A stretch of DNA of 64,000 bases from positions 93,292 to 157,291 of the forward strand of contig NZ_CAJPVH010000007.1 in NCBI RefSeq assembly GCF_905397395.1, written 5' to 3'. The DNA is from Cupriavidus campinensis. GTDB taxonomy: Bacteria; Pseudomonadota; Gammaproteobacteria; Burkholderiales; Burkholderiaceae. Both the position numbers and the translations under genes were made by a program. Every line of letters begins with the position of its first letter. Position 1 is the first letter of the stretch. A model generated the notes under the pieces. That model had not been told where the DNA came from, did not search any database, and saw only the letters and a program-made list of their open reading frames with translations. Positions 36,611 to 45,419 of this stretch are shown one piece after another.

Positions 36611-37027
36611 ATGAACGATCGAGACGCGAATTCCATGAATGCTGCAGACCTGGGCGAGGTCAGCGATCGGCACGCCGACTCACTGGACGACGCATCGCCG
36701 GAAGCCCGCGCGACCGAAGTGCCCACCCTCACGAAGGCCGAACTCGCAGAGATGCTGTTCGACCAGGTTGGCCTGAACAAGCGTGAATCCAAGGACATGG
36801 TCGAAGCCTTCTTCGACGTGATTCGTGAAGCCTTGGAACACGGTGACAGCGTCAAGCTGTCCGGCTTCGGCAACTTCCAGTTGCGCGACAAGCCGCAGCG
36901 TCCGGGCCGCAACCCCAAGACGGGCGAAATCATCCCAATCACCGCGCGTCGCGTGGTGACGTTCCACGCCAGCCAGAAACTCAAGGGTCTGGTCGAGGAG
37001 CGCGCCGGTCTGGCGGTGCCGGGCTGA
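36611..37027 (+). CDS. ihfA: integration host factor alpha subunit, N-terminally extended
   Basis: A 138-residue HU/IHF protein. From about residue 37 it follows IHF-alpha: [64 protein letters not shown], with the DNA-bending proline in the GRNPKTGE arm. Escherichia coli IhfA has 99 residues; here an acidic, low-complexity extension of about 35 residues precedes the fold. The ATG at 36611 may be correct, or one at 36635. ihfA follows pheT in most proteobacteria, as here. Confidence 0.95.
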   Translation: MNDRDANSMNAADLGEVSDRHADSLDDASPEARATEVPTLTKAELAEMLFDQVGLNKRESKDMVEAFFDVIREALEHGDSVKLSGFGNFQLRDKPQRPGRNPKTGEIIPITARRVVTFHASQKLKGLVEERAGLAVPG

Positions 37028-37209
37028 CGTTCCGGCGCCCGGGTTTTCCCGCTGGCGCCTCCCGGCTCGTCGCGGTCGTCCGACACGCCACGCCCTTGCC
37101 TCGAACGGTGGATTGCCCGCGGCACTTGCAGTCTGTATCCTGCAATGCTCGCGCGCATGTCGCGCCAACCGAGTCGCGCCTTTCGGCCTGACGCCTGACT
37201 TCCCATCGC

Positions 37210-37644
37210 ATGTCGGAAAAATCCAGCGAGCGCGTTGCGCTGCCGCCGATTCCCGCAAAACGCTACTTCACGATTGGCGAAGTGAGCGAGCTTTGCGCCG
37301 TCAAGCCGCACGTGCTGCGGTACTGGGAGCAGGAGTTCACCCAGCTCAAGCCGGTGAAGCGGCGCGGCAATCGGCGTTACTACCAGCATCACGAAGTGCT
37401 GCTGATCCGGCGTATTCGCGAGTTGCTGTACGAGCAGGGATTCACCATCAACGGGGCGCGCAACCGCCTCGATGATGGTCGCCATCATGGCCTCGGCGCG
37501 GCGCTGGAGGAGAGCGAGGCCGAGCCGATGGCGCCGGTTGCCACGGCGCCGGTGCTGTCGGTCGATCTCAATAGCTTGCGCGGTGAGCTGGTGGCAGTGC
37601 AAAACCTGCTGGCGCAATTGAAGGAGATCGCGCGGCATGGATAA
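37210..37644 (+). CDS. MerR-family transcriptional regulator
   Basis: A 144-residue protein with an N-terminal MerR helix-turn-helix (about 15-85: YFTIGEVSELCAVKPHVLRYWEQEF and RGNRRYYQHHEVLLIRRIRELLYEQGFTINGARNRL) and a short C-terminal part without metal-binding cysteines. This MerR protein follows ihfA in many beta-proteobacteria and Pseudomonas; its targets are not known. A tRNA-Pro gene with its own promoter lies downstream. Confidence 0.93.
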   Translation: MSEKSSERVALPPIPAKRYFTIGEVSELCAVKPHVLRYWEQEFTQLKPVKRRGNRRYYQHHEVLLIRRIRELLYEQGFTINGARNRLDDGRHHGLGAALEESEAEPMAPVATAPVLSVDLNSLRGELVAVQNLLAQLKEIARHG

Positions 37645-37690
37645 TTTTGCAATGCGCCGTGCCAATGACTAGCCACCAATGAATTGTTGC

Positions 37691-37699
37691 TGATATAAT
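37691..37699 (+). promoter_or_regulatory. extended -10 promoter of tRNA-Pro
   Basis: TATAAT at 37694-37699 with TG at 37691-37692, an extended -10. The -35 region is poor. Transcription would start about two to four bases before the tRNA. Confidence 0.6.
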
Positions 37700-37708
37700 C
37701 TTTTGCTT

Positions 37709-37785
<77 letters not shown>

Positions 37786-37791
37786 GACAAG

Positions 37792-37825
37792 AAACCCGCT
37801 TGGTGTCAAAGCCAAGCGGGTTTTT
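37792..37825 (+). terminator. Rho-independent terminator of tRNA-Pro
   Basis: Perfect 12-bp stem AAACCCGCTTGG / CCAAGCGGGTTT with an 8-base loop and a T5 tract, seven bases after the tRNA CCA. Confidence 0.92.
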
Positions 37826-37967
37826 CTTTGGCGGGTTTTTTCGGCAATACGCGCGGGTCTGGTCGCCCGGCGCTTGATGCGCCGCAAAACTTCTTTACAT
37901 TTCCTGCGTTCCCTCCCGCAGCATCGTCGCCTAGCCTTGGACGATGATTTGAAACGCAGGGTGAGTC

Positions 37968-38066
37968 ATGAGTTGGCGTGATATTTTCCTGATTGGTACC
38001 GGCTGGGTCGGTGCCTGCGTGGCGGTGGGCTGGCTGCTGACCACGGTGGTGAAGCTCCTCGAATGA
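37968..38066 (+). CDS. 32-residue single-pass membrane microprotein
   Basis: The ORF begins MSWRDIFLIGTGWVGACVAV and continues into one hydrophobic helix (about residues 5-30), ending VVKLLE. AGGGTGAG lies 5-12 bases before the ATG and a Rho-independent terminator lies 34 bases after the stop, so the unit looks like an independent small gene. The charge layout suggests the N-terminus in the cytoplasm, though this is uncertain. No function is recognised. It could be a regulatory or subunit-like microprotein of a membrane complex. Confidence 0.6.
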   Translation: MSWRDIFLIGTGWVGACVAVGWLLTTVVKLLE

Positions 38067-38099
38067 ACGGCGCGTTCCGCGCGCAATCCTCGACGAAAC

Positions 38100-38132
38100 A
38101 ACGCCGCCCGATTTTCTCGGCGCGGCGTTTTT
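38100..38132 (+). terminator. Rho-independent terminator after the microprotein gene
   Basis: AACGCCGC / GCGGCGTT outer stem with an inner CCGA/TCGG stem and a T5 end. Confidence 0.8.
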
Positions 38133-38258
38133 CATTGTGGCCTGCCGCCCCAGCGTTTGAATGCACCGTGCAGGTCGCTTTGGTATAACCTGAAATCAGG
38201 GAACCCCCGCTCCTCCTGCGCGTCTCGCCATAGGAGAGCATCGCTGCGGGAGGGCGCG

Positions 38259-38675
38259 ATGGGGCAACGTGAAATCAGGGCCTGCTGGTTTGGCGCGGGC
38301 GTGCTGGTTGGCGCGATGGCCGCGAGCCTGTGCGCAATGCGCGCCATGGCGCGCGCCCGGGCCGATGTGTCGGCAGATTTGTCGCCGGAAGTATCTCCGG
38401 AAGTATCTCCGGCCGCCTTGCCCGTCGAGGATGCCGCCCGGGCACCGTCTGCAGCGCCGGAGAGCGGCGCTGACATGTTCGAATACCGCGGCTTCGTGGT
38501 GCACCTGTTCTGGCAGGCGCTCGCCCCCGCCCGGTACAAGGCATGGTGCGATATCTGGGAGGCCGGCGCGGTGGTGCAGGAGGCGGGCGGCCCGCCGGCC
38601 ACGTATCCGACTGCCGCCGAGGCACGCATGGCGGGCGGCGCGTGGGCGCGGCACTGGATCCAGAACAACGGCTGA
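38259..38675 (+). CDS. membrane-anchored hypothetical protein
   Basis: A 138-residue protein not recognised by family. An N-terminal hydrophobic segment (WFGAGVLVGAMAASLCAM, about 10-27) is followed by a low-complexity linker with the repeat SPEVSPEVSPA, encoded by a 12-base tandem repeat (CCGGAAGTATCT), then a compact C-terminal part of about 60 residues (FEYRGFVVHLFWQ...ARHWIQNNG) rich in Trp. The C-terminal part would lie on the far side of the inner membrane if the helix is a signal anchor. AGGAG lies upstream but not at ideal distance from 38259. Confidence 0.6.
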   Translation: MGQREIRACWFGAGVLVGAMAASLCAMRAMARARADVSADLSPEVSPEVSPAALPVEDAARAPSAAPESGADMFEYRGFVVHLFWQALAPARYKAWCDIWEAGAVVQEAGGPPATYPTAAEARMAGGAWARHWIQNNG

Positions 38676-38854
38676 TGCAGCAGATCGGGTAAGACGCAGC
38701 CCGCCGCGTGGCCCGATCGATCCCAACCTATTCTCAACCTAACGCCGCCCGTGGCGCCCGCTATCCCGCCAAGGTAGGGGCCAAATGGCGGCCCTGCAAG
38801 GTGTGACGCGACAGACACACGTGTTACGATTTGCAGCGTCTTTTGGAGTCCGTG

Positions 38855-39073
38855 ATGTTTGTATGTCAGAACCAACCCTGTGGTGCGCGATGGATGCCCG
38901 CCGAGGTGGTGATCAAGAACGAGGGGCAGGGCCCCATCTTCCGCTGCCCGCTCTGCGGCGCGCGCAACCGCCTGATGGCCTCGCACCGTGCGGACGGGAG
39001 CATCGACTACAAGCAACTCCGGCGCGAAGCCTCCGGCGCGGACGCCGCGCCGCCGAAGGCCCGACGGAGCTGA
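38855..39073 (+). CDS. small zinc-ribbon-like hypothetical protein
   Basis: A 72-residue protein with two cysteine pairs, MFVCQNQPCGARW near the start and FRCPLCGARNRLM near the middle, a plausible zinc ribbon. The tail is basic and flexible. TTGGAG precedes the ATG at 38855. The fold suggests nucleic-acid or protein binding, but no specific family is recognised. The next gene starts 24 bases downstream on the same strand. Confidence 0.65.
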   Translation: MFVCQNQPCGARWMPAEVVIKNEGQGPIFRCPLCGARNRLMASHRADGSIDYKQLRREASGADAAPPKARRS

Positions 39074-39096
39074 TCGACGCAAGGGGGTCGACGCGC

Positions 39097-39549
39097 ATGG
39101 CGAAAAGCAAGACGCCTCAAGCCGGCGACTGTGGGACCGTTAAGACGGAGATGGACATTAGCGACTTATCCCACGACGCCGCCTCCAATGCCGAACTCAT
39201 TGGATGGTCAGGTGCATCCCCACAAGTGATTGCCCGCGTGCTCAATGCCGCGCTGGCCGCGCAGGACCTGTCCGGCTTCGCCGCATTGCTGTCCGACATC
39301 GCGCGCGACCGCGGCCTGAAGGGTGCGCGCGGCACGCACCAGTCGATCTACGACATGCCGTACGCAAGCCTGCTGCCACGTCAGAAGCACCTGCTGGCCG
39401 ATGCGTTCGACCTCTTCCTCCGCCTGGGCCTGGAGTTCCGTGCGCGCGGCGACGGCAGCGACGACCTTGACGGCGCCGATGACGACGACCTGCCCGCACT
39501 GCGCGACATGGACGACGATGACGATGTCATCGACGCCGACGAGCGCTGA
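39097..39549 (+). CDS. hypothetical protein with acidic C-terminal tail
   Basis: A 150-residue protein. The start at 39097 has AAGGGGG upstream; an ATG at 39151 is an alternative. The middle segment (VIARVLNAALAAQDLSGFAALLSDIARDRGLKGARGTHQSIYDMP) faintly resembles the helix-turn-helix of HigA-like addiction-module antidotes, where ALxxGDxxxxxxALxDIAxARG patterns occur, but no toxin gene is adjacent. The last 35 residues are almost all Asp/Glu-rich (DDDLPALRDMDDDDDVIDAD). Function unknown. Confidence 0.6.
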   Translation: MAKSKTPQAGDCGTVKTEMDISDLSHDAASNAELIGWSGASPQVIARVLNAALAAQDLSGFAALLSDIARDRGLKGARGTHQSIYDMPYASLLPRQKHLLADAFDLFLRLGLEFRARGDGSDDLDGADDDDLPALRDMDDDDDVIDADER

Positions 39550-39587
39550 TCTTCAGTTGTAACCGCTGAATCGCCGTCCACTGCCGC

Positions 39588-42500
39588 TCAGGCGCGCTCC
39601 AGCAAGCCGATTTCCTTCACCGCAACGGACAGCATCGACAACGCCGAGGCCCCCGTGGCGCCCGACGCGCGCTGGTCGGCCAGCATCTGCGCGAAGCGGT
39701 CCAGCGCCACCTGGCGGCTCTTGCGCCAGTCCTCGATCAGCGTCGGTGCGTCGTCCACCTCGCGCGACTGGCCCAGCACGCTGGTGGTCAGGGCGCGCTT
39801 GAGCCGGCCCAGGTCTTCCAGCGTGGTCGTGCGGGCGAGCAGGTCCCAGTGGGTGTCCGCCGGCAGCGAAAACGCGCGCTCGCGCAGCCAGCCGAAATTG
39901 AGTTCCGAATCGAGGGCGAAGTAGACCGCCGCCACGGTATCCAGGCTGCGCTGGCAGCTGGCCGCCACCTCGGCCACGTCGAGCGCGGCCGCGGCGGCAT
40001 CGCTGGCCGCCACACGCAGGGCGAGGTCGTCATCCACACCGGCTTCGATCAGCGTCATTGCCCGCTCGGCCATGGCCTCGGCGCCCTCGGGCGGCAGCAG
40101 CTTGGGCAGCTGCGGCGTGAGCCAGCGCGCGGCTTCGACGAAGCGCGTCGCGCCCGGCTCCACCGTGCCGCCGCCACGCAGGTAGCGCACGAACCAGAGT
40201 GTGGCGCGCTCGAGCAGCCGCGCCAGCGCGCCGAACATCTGCGCCTGGATGGCGTCGTCCACACGGTTGTCGAAGGCGTCGATGCGCGCCCAGAGCCCGG
40301 ACAGCCCGAACACGTCGCGCGCCAGCAGGCAGGCGCGCACGATGTCGGCCGGACGCCCGTCGGTCTCTTCCATCAGGTGATGGATGAAGGTCGGCCCCAC
40401 GCGGTTCACGAGGATGTTGGTCAGGTGCGTGGCCAGGATCTCGCGCCGCAGCGGATGGCGCTGCATCGGCTCGGCATGGCGCACGCGCAGCGGCTCGGGG
40501 AAGTAGTCGGCCAGCAGCGTCGAGACGAGGGCGTCCTCGGGCAGGTCCGAGACCAGCAATTCGTCGTACAACCACATCTTGCTATAGGCCAGCAGCACCG
40601 CGCGTTCGGGCGAGGTCAGCCCCGCGCCGAGTGCCTTGCGTTCGGCGATCTCGTCCTCGGGGGGCAGGAATTCGAGCGGACGGTTGAGCCGGCCCGCGCG
40701 CTCCAGCCAGCGGATCAGCCGCGCTTCGGCGTCGAGCAGCTCCGTCGCCTGACGGCCCGCCACGGAGAGCGCCTGGGTCTGGTAGTAGTTGTCCTGCAGC
40801 ACCAGCAGGCCCACCTCGTCGGTCATCTCGGCCAGCAGCGTGTTGCGCTGCTTGATGGTCATCTCGCCATCGGCCATCACGATGCCTAGCAGAATCTTGA
40901 TATTGACCTCGTGATCGGAGCAATCGACGCCGGCCGAATTGTCGATGGCATCGGTATTGATCCGGCCCCCGTTGCGCGCGAACTCGATGCGCCCAAGCTG
41001 GGTGAAGCCGAGGTTGCCGCCTTCTCCCACCACCTTGCAGCGCAGTTCGGCGCCATTCACGCGCACCGCGTCGTTGGTGCGGTCGCCGGCCTGCTGGTGG
41101 GTCTCGGACGTCGCCTTGACGTAGGTGCCGATGCCGCCGTTGTAGAGCAGGTCGACGGGCGCCATCAGCAGCGCGTGGATCAGGTCCGCCGGCGACAGCG
41201 TGCTGGCCGTGATGCCCAGCGCCGCCTGCACCTGCGGCGTGAGGGCGATGGTCTTGGCGGTGCGCGGATAGATGCCGCCGCCCGCCGAGATCAGCGCGGT
41301 GTCATAGTCGGCCCAGCTTGAGCGGGGCAGGGCGAACAGGCGCGCGCGCTCGGCCAGGCTCCTGGCACAGTCGGGGTCCGGATCGAGGAAGATGTGCCGA
41401 TGATCGAACGCGGCCAGCAGCTTGATGTGCGGAGAAAGCAGCATGCCGTTGCCGAACACGTCACCGGACATGTCGCCAATGCCGACCACCGTGAACGGCG
41501 TGGTCTGGATATCGACGCCCATCTCGCGGAAATGGCGCTTCACGCTCTCCCACGCCCCGCGCGCGGTGATCGCCATCTTCTTGTGGTCGTAGCCGACCGA
41601 GCCGCCCGAGGCGAAGGCGTCGTCCAGCCAGAACCGGTACTCGCCCGAGATGGCGTTGGCGTAGTCCGAGAACGTGGCGGTGCCTTTGTCCGCGGCCACC
41701 ACGAGGTAGGGGTCCGATTCGTCGTGGCGCACCACCTCGGGCGGCGGCACGATCTCGCCGGAGACGAGGTTGTCAGTCAGGTCGAGCAGCCCGCGCAGGA
41801 AGGTCTGGTAGCAGGCCACGCCCTCGGCCAGATAGGCGTCGCGGTCGGTGGCGGGCGGCGGGCGCTTGACCACGAAGCCGCCTTTCGAGCCCACCGGCAC
41901 GATCACCACGTTCTTCACCATCTGCGCCTTCATCAGGCCCAGCACCTCGGTGCGGAAGTCCTCGCGCCGGTCCGACCAGCGCAGCCCGCCCCGGGCCACG
42001 CGGCCGCCGCGCAGGTGCACGCCCTCCACGCGCGGCGAGTAGACCCAGATCTCGAACATCGGCCGTGGCTCGGGCAGGCCCTGCACCAGCGCCGGATTGA
42101 ACTTGAACGAGACGTAGGGGCGCGGCTGGCCATCCGCGTCGCGATGGAAGTAGTTTGTACGTACCGTGGCCGCGATCACGTTCAGGAACAGGCGCAGGAT
42201 GCGGTCCTCGTCGAGATTGGGCACCTTGTCGAGCGCGGCGTCGATCTCGGCCAGCAGGCGCTGGGTGCGCGTCTCGTCACCCGGCGTGGCCACGGCCGGG
42301 TCGAAGCGGGCCACGAACAGCGCCACCAGCAGCGCGGCGATATTCGGATTGCTGGTCAGCGCGCGCTCGATATAGGCATTGCTGAAGGTGGAGCCCACCT
42401 GTCGCAGGTACTTGGCGTAGGCGCGCAGGATGGTCACGTCGCGCGCGGCCAGCCCGGCGCGCAGCACGAGGCGGTTGAAATCGTCGTTTTCGATCTCGCC

Positions 42501-44465
42501 GTTCCAGGCCCGCGCGAAGGCGTCCTCGAACAGGGGCTTCACGCGCTCGATCTCCACGTCCAGGGGCCGCCCATCGGCGTCGGCGGCAATCTCGAGGCCG
42601 AAATCGTGGATCCACACCGGCGCACCGGCATCGGGCTCGATCAGGTAGGGGCGCTCCTCGTCCACGCGCACGCCCAGATGTTCGAGCATCGGCAGGCTCA
42701 GGGACAGCGCGATGGGCTCGCCGGCGCGGAACACCTTGAAGCGGAACGCGCCCGGCGCGGCCTCGATGGGCCGGTACAGGTTCATGGCGAGGCCGCTCGG
42801 GTGCTGGCGCGCGTACTCCATCAGCTCGATGTCGCGTACGGCGGTGCGGGCGGCGTAGTCCTCGCGGTAGCCGGCGGGGAAGGCGTCGCAGTAGCGGCGC
42901 AGCAGCACGATGCCTTGTTCCTCGCCCCGGCTGACGTGGAGCGCGGTGGCCAGGTCGTCCTGCCAGCGGCGCGTGGCCTGCACGATGCGCGCTTCCAGCT
43001 CGCGCGTATCCACCTCGGGCATGGCGCCCGGCTCGCCGCGCACGGTCAGCTGGATGCGCGCCAGCGGGGATTCCGACAACAGCGGCGTGAACTCGCAGCC
43101 GGTGCCATGGAACGCCTCCATCAGCAGCTTCTGGATGCGCTGGCGCAGGTCGGTGTTGTACTTGTCGCGCGGCACGAAGACCAGGCACGAGATAAAGCGG
43201 TCGAAGCGGTCGCGCCGCACAAAGAGCCGGATGCGCTGGTGCTCCTGCAGCCGCAGGATGCCGATGGCGATCTCGAACAGCTCGTCCTCGTCGGCCTGGA
43301 ACAGGTCATCGCGCGGATACTGCTCGAGGATGGTGACCAGCGACTTGTACAGGTGGCCCTTGGTCAGGAAGCCGGCGCGCGCCAGGATATTGGCGCACTT
43401 GCGCCGCGCCAGCGGGATCTCGCTGGTGCTGACCATATAGGCCGAGGACGTGTACAGCCCCACGAAGCGCCGTTCGCCGAACAGCTTGCCGTTGGCGTCG
43501 AGCAGCTTCACGCCCACATAGTCGAGGTAGCCGGGCCGATGCACGGTCGCGCGCGAGTTGGCCTTGGTCAGGAAGATCGGCGAGGCCCCTTCGATGACGC
43601 TCGCGGCGGCGGCGGGCAGCGGGGTCAGGTCGTCCTCGCCCGGCTCGCGCAGCGCCTCGCGCAGGATGCCCGCGCCCGAGCCCGGTACGCCGCGCAGGAA
43701 GTACTGCCCGTCGCGCGGCACCAGCTCGTAGTCGCGCTGGCCGAGGAAGGTGAAATGGTCGTCCAGCATCCATTCGAGGAAGGCGCGCGCCTCGACCGAT
43801 TCCGCGCTCGCGGCGTCCGGCGCGTGGCCCATGCTGGCGATGGTGTCCTCAGCCACCTGCTGCATGCGCGGCCAGTCTTCCACGGCGGCGCGCACGTCGC
43901 CGAGGATGCGGGCGATGCCGGTGCGCAGCGTCTCCAGCCGGGCACCTTCGCCGGTACGGTCCACCTCGAAATGCATGAACGATTCGAGCCGGCAGGTGGT
44001 GTTGCCGGCCGGGTCGGCGTCGTTCCGCCCGCCCAGGCCCACCCGCAGGATCGTCCCCTTGGCGTCGCGGCAGATGTTGAAGACCGGGTGGATGGTGGAG
44101 TGGAGCGTCAGGCCGAGCCGGTTGATCTCCATCGTGATCGAATCGACCAGGAACGGCATGTCGTCGTTGACGATCTCGATGATCGTATGGTCAGAGTGCC
44201 AGCCGTGTTCCTCGAGCTTCGGGTTGTAGACCCGTACGCGCGCGGTGCCGGGCACGAACTTCTGGGCGGTCTGCCAGTGGGCCATGATCGCGCCGTAGAG
44301 GTCCGCTACGTTGCGCGCGAGCAGGTCCTCGGCATCGGCCAGATCGTAGTAGTGGCGCAGCAGGGGCTCCAGCAGCCCGAAGGTGGCGGCGGGGAGCCGC
44401 TCGCGCGCGAGCGCGACGAGGTCATCCAGCAACTGCGCGACTTTTTCTTCGTTTTCCGGAGGCAT
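39588..44465 (-). CDS. NAD-specific glutamate dehydrogenase, large (about 180 kDa) class
   Basis: A 1625-residue protein, the size of the L-180/GDH-180 class known from Streptomyces, Pseudomonas and Caulobacter. The long N-terminal part has ACT-like regulatory segments; the catalytic region includes VVIVPVGSKGGFVVKRPPP with the catalytic lysine near residue 860, followed by GIGDMSGDVFGNGMLLSP and the dinucleotide region KVVGEGGNLGFTQLGRIEFA. It catalyses NAD-dependent oxidative deamination of glutamate to 2-oxoglutarate and ammonia, mainly catabolic. A MarR regulator is encoded 141 bases upstream on the same strand. The intact 4.9-kb frame shows no frameshift. Confidence 0.95.
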   Translation of the reverse strand: MPPENEEKVAQLLDDLVALARERLPAATFGLLEPLLRHYYDLADAEDLLARNVADLYGAIMAHWQTAQKFVPGTARVRVYNPKLEEHGWHSDHTIIEIVNDDMPFLVDSITMEINRLGLTLHSTIHPVFNICRDAKGTILRVGLGGRNDADPAGNTTCRLESFMHFEVDRTGEGARLETLRTGIARILGDVRAAVEDWPRMQQVAEDTIASMGHAPDAASAESVEARAFLEWMLDDHFTFLGQRDYELVPRDGQYFLRGVPGSGAGILREALREPGEDDLTPLPAAAASVIEGASPIFLTKANSRATVHRPGYLDYVGVKLLDANGKLFGERRFVGLYTSSAYMVSTSEIPLARRKCANILARAGFLTKGHLYKSLVTILEQYPRDDLFQADEDELFEIAIGILRLQEHQRIRLFVRRDRFDRFISCLVFVPRDKYNTDLRQRIQKLLMEAFHGTGCEFTPLLSESPLARIQLTVRGEPGAMPEVDTRELEARIVQATRRWQDDLATALHVSRGEEQGIVLLRRYCDAFPAGYREDYAARTAVRDIELMEYARQHPSGLAMNLYRPIEAAPGAFRFKVFRAGEPIALSLSLPMLEHLGVRVDEERPYLIEPDAGAPVWIHDFGLEIAADADGRPLDVEIERVKPLFEDAFARAWNGEIENDDFNRLVLRAGLAARDVTILRAYAKYLRQVGSTFSNAYIERALTSNPNIAALLVALFVARFDPAVATPGDETRTQRLLAEIDAALDKVPNLDEDRILRLFLNVIAATVRTNYFHRDADGQPRPYVSFKFNPALVQGLPEPRPMFEIWVYSPRVEGVHLRGGRVARGGLRWSDRREDFRTEVLGLMKAQMVKNVVIVPVGSKGGFVVKRPPPATDRDAYLAEGVACYQTFLRGLLDLTDNLVSGEIVPPPEVVRHDESDPYLVVAADKGTATFSDYANAISGEYRFWLDDAFASGGSVGYDHKKMAITARGAWESVKRHFREMGVDIQTTPFTVVGIGDMSGDVFGNGMLLSPHIKLLAAFDHRHIFLDPDPDCARSLAERARLFALPRSSWADYDTALISAGGGIYPRTAKTIALTPQVQAALGITASTLSPADLIHALLMAPVDLLYNGGIGTYVKATSETHQQAGDRTNDAVRVNGAELRCKVVGEGGNLGFTQLGRIEFARNGGRINTDAIDNSAGVDCSDHEVNIKILLGIVMADGEMTIKQRNTLLAEMTDEVGLLVLQDNYYQTQALSVAGRQATELLDAEARLIRWLERAGRLNRPLEFLPPEDEIAERKALGAGLTSPERAVLLAYSKMWLYDELLVSDLPEDALVSTLLADYFPEPLRVRHAEPMQRHPLRREILATHLTNILVNRVGPTFIHHLMEETDGRPADIVRACLLARDVFGLSGLWARIDAFDNRVDDAIQAQMFGALARLLERATLWFVRYLRGGGTVEPGATRFVEAARWLTPQLPKLLPPEGAEAMAERAMTLIEAGVDDDLALRVAASDAAAAALDVAEVAASCQRSLDTVAAVYFALDSELNFGWLRERAFSLPADTHWDLLARTTTLEDLGRLKRALTTSVLGQSREVDDAPTLIEDWRKSRQVALDRFAQMLADQRASGATGASALSMLSVAVKEIGLLERA

Positions 44466-44606
44466 GGCATCTCCTCGGCGTGTGCCGGTGCATGCTCATA
44501 CTGTAGGAAAGTTTTGACCTGCCCGGGTGACAAAACCACGCCAGCGGGCAGGTGAGACGGGCGAGGCGCCCGGGGGATCAGATGCGGGTCAAGCGATTCA
44601 CGCGAT

Positions 44607-45128
44607 TCACGCGGCCACGGCGCGCAGCGCGGCGCGGCTGACCTCGGGCGGCACGACCACGGAGCTTTCGGAGCGCTCCCATGCCGCATTGCGGCGATGC
44701 CGCTCGGCATGGTCCTCCAGCGTGCCGGTCATGCGATGCAGCAGGCCGGTCAGCGCCACGCGCTCCTCGGCATTGAACTGGCCCACCGAGACCGAGTGCA
44801 GGGCCTTCACGCCCTGGCCGGCACGGTCCAGCCGCGCGGCGGCGCTGGCCGCGATGCGCGGGGCGCCATTGGCCTCGAACGCCAGCCAGCCTTCTTCGCG
44901 CAGCTCGGTGAGCAGGCGTTCGGTCTGGGCCACGTCCATGAACACGGCGGTCGACAACGGCAATCCGCGTCGGAAGGTGCCGGTGTGGATGGCGCGCAGC
45001 AACAGCCATTTCGGATAGGTCAGCCCCGAGACAGACAAGGTCTGTTCGAGGGCGGCTTGCCACGCGGTAACGGCGTCGACAAGCGCGAGCACGATCGGCT
45101 CATTGATTTCGAGTGCTTTCGGCTGCAT
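44607..45128 (-). CDS. MarR-family transcriptional regulator
   Basis: A 173-residue regulator with a winged helix-turn-helix in the middle (LSVSGLTYPKWLLLRAIHTG then VAQTERLLTELREEGWLAFEANGAPRIAASAAARL) and dimerisation helices at both ends. The spacing is that of MarR/SlyA proteins, which respond to phenolic or oxidant ligands. It lies directly upstream of the glutamate dehydrogenase gene on the same strand, with a palindrome further upstream, but whether it controls that gene is unknown. Confidence 0.85.
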   Translation of the reverse strand: MQPKALEINEPIVLALVDAVTAWQAALEQTLSVSGLTYPKWLLLRAIHTGTFRRGLPLSTAVFMDVAQTERLLTELREEGWLAFEANGAPRIAASAAARLDRAGQGVKALHSVSVGQFNAEERVALTGLLHRMTGTLEDHAERHRRNAAWERSESSVVVPPEVSRAALRAVAA

Positions 45129-45265
45129 TGGCTCAGGTCTCCCAATCTGGGTTTGCCGCCTGCTTGCATCGTCTGTGCATGGGCCGGTGCATTGGCCGGC
45201 CCGGGCGGCACCGGTGCCTGCCTCTGTTCATGGGCGGGTCATCCGGTAGGCGAGACACTACCAGT

Positions 45266-45279
45266 AATGTCTATACATT
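45266..45279. promoter_or_regulatory. inverted repeat AATGT-N4-ACATT upstream of the MarR gene
   Basis: Perfect 5-bp arms around CTAT, about 138 bases upstream of the MarR start. MarR proteins bind AT-rich palindromes of this size, so it is a candidate operator. The rest of the spacer 45129-45419 shows no gene. Confidence 0.35.
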
Positions 45280-45366
45280 GGTGTGACAGATCGGGTAAGT
45301 CCTAATCAGCCTTTTGCACGAGGTGCCGTGCGCAACCCGTGGCGGGGGAAAAGTGGGGCCAAAAAC

Positions 45367-45397
45367 AAAACAGCCCGCGACATGCGCGGGCTGTTTT
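45367..45397 (-). terminator. Rho-independent terminator after the YTDGAK-repeat gene
   Basis: Perfect stem AAAACAGCCCGCG / CGCGGGCTGTTTT. On the minus strand it ends in TTTTGTTTTT, 22 bases after the gene's stop. Confidence 0.9.
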
Positions 45398-45419
45398 CGT
45401 CAAAGACGACCTTGGTCGA

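Noticed and set aside
38386..38415. Short tandem 12-base repeat as CRISPR or mobile-element trace
   Set aside because: Only two to three partial units that encode SPEVSPEVSPA in frame; simple repeat expansion in a linker.
41394..44555. A 1053-codon plus-strand open frame opposite the glutamate dehydrogenase
   Set aside because: Its product is Ala/Arg/His/Gly-rich without motifs, while the minus strand encodes an intact, recognisable enzyme.
38684..45300. The 13-base string CAGATCGGGTAAG occurring near 38684 and again near 45288
   Set aside because: Flanks are unrelated and the string is short; no element boundary, ORF or structure is attached to either copy.
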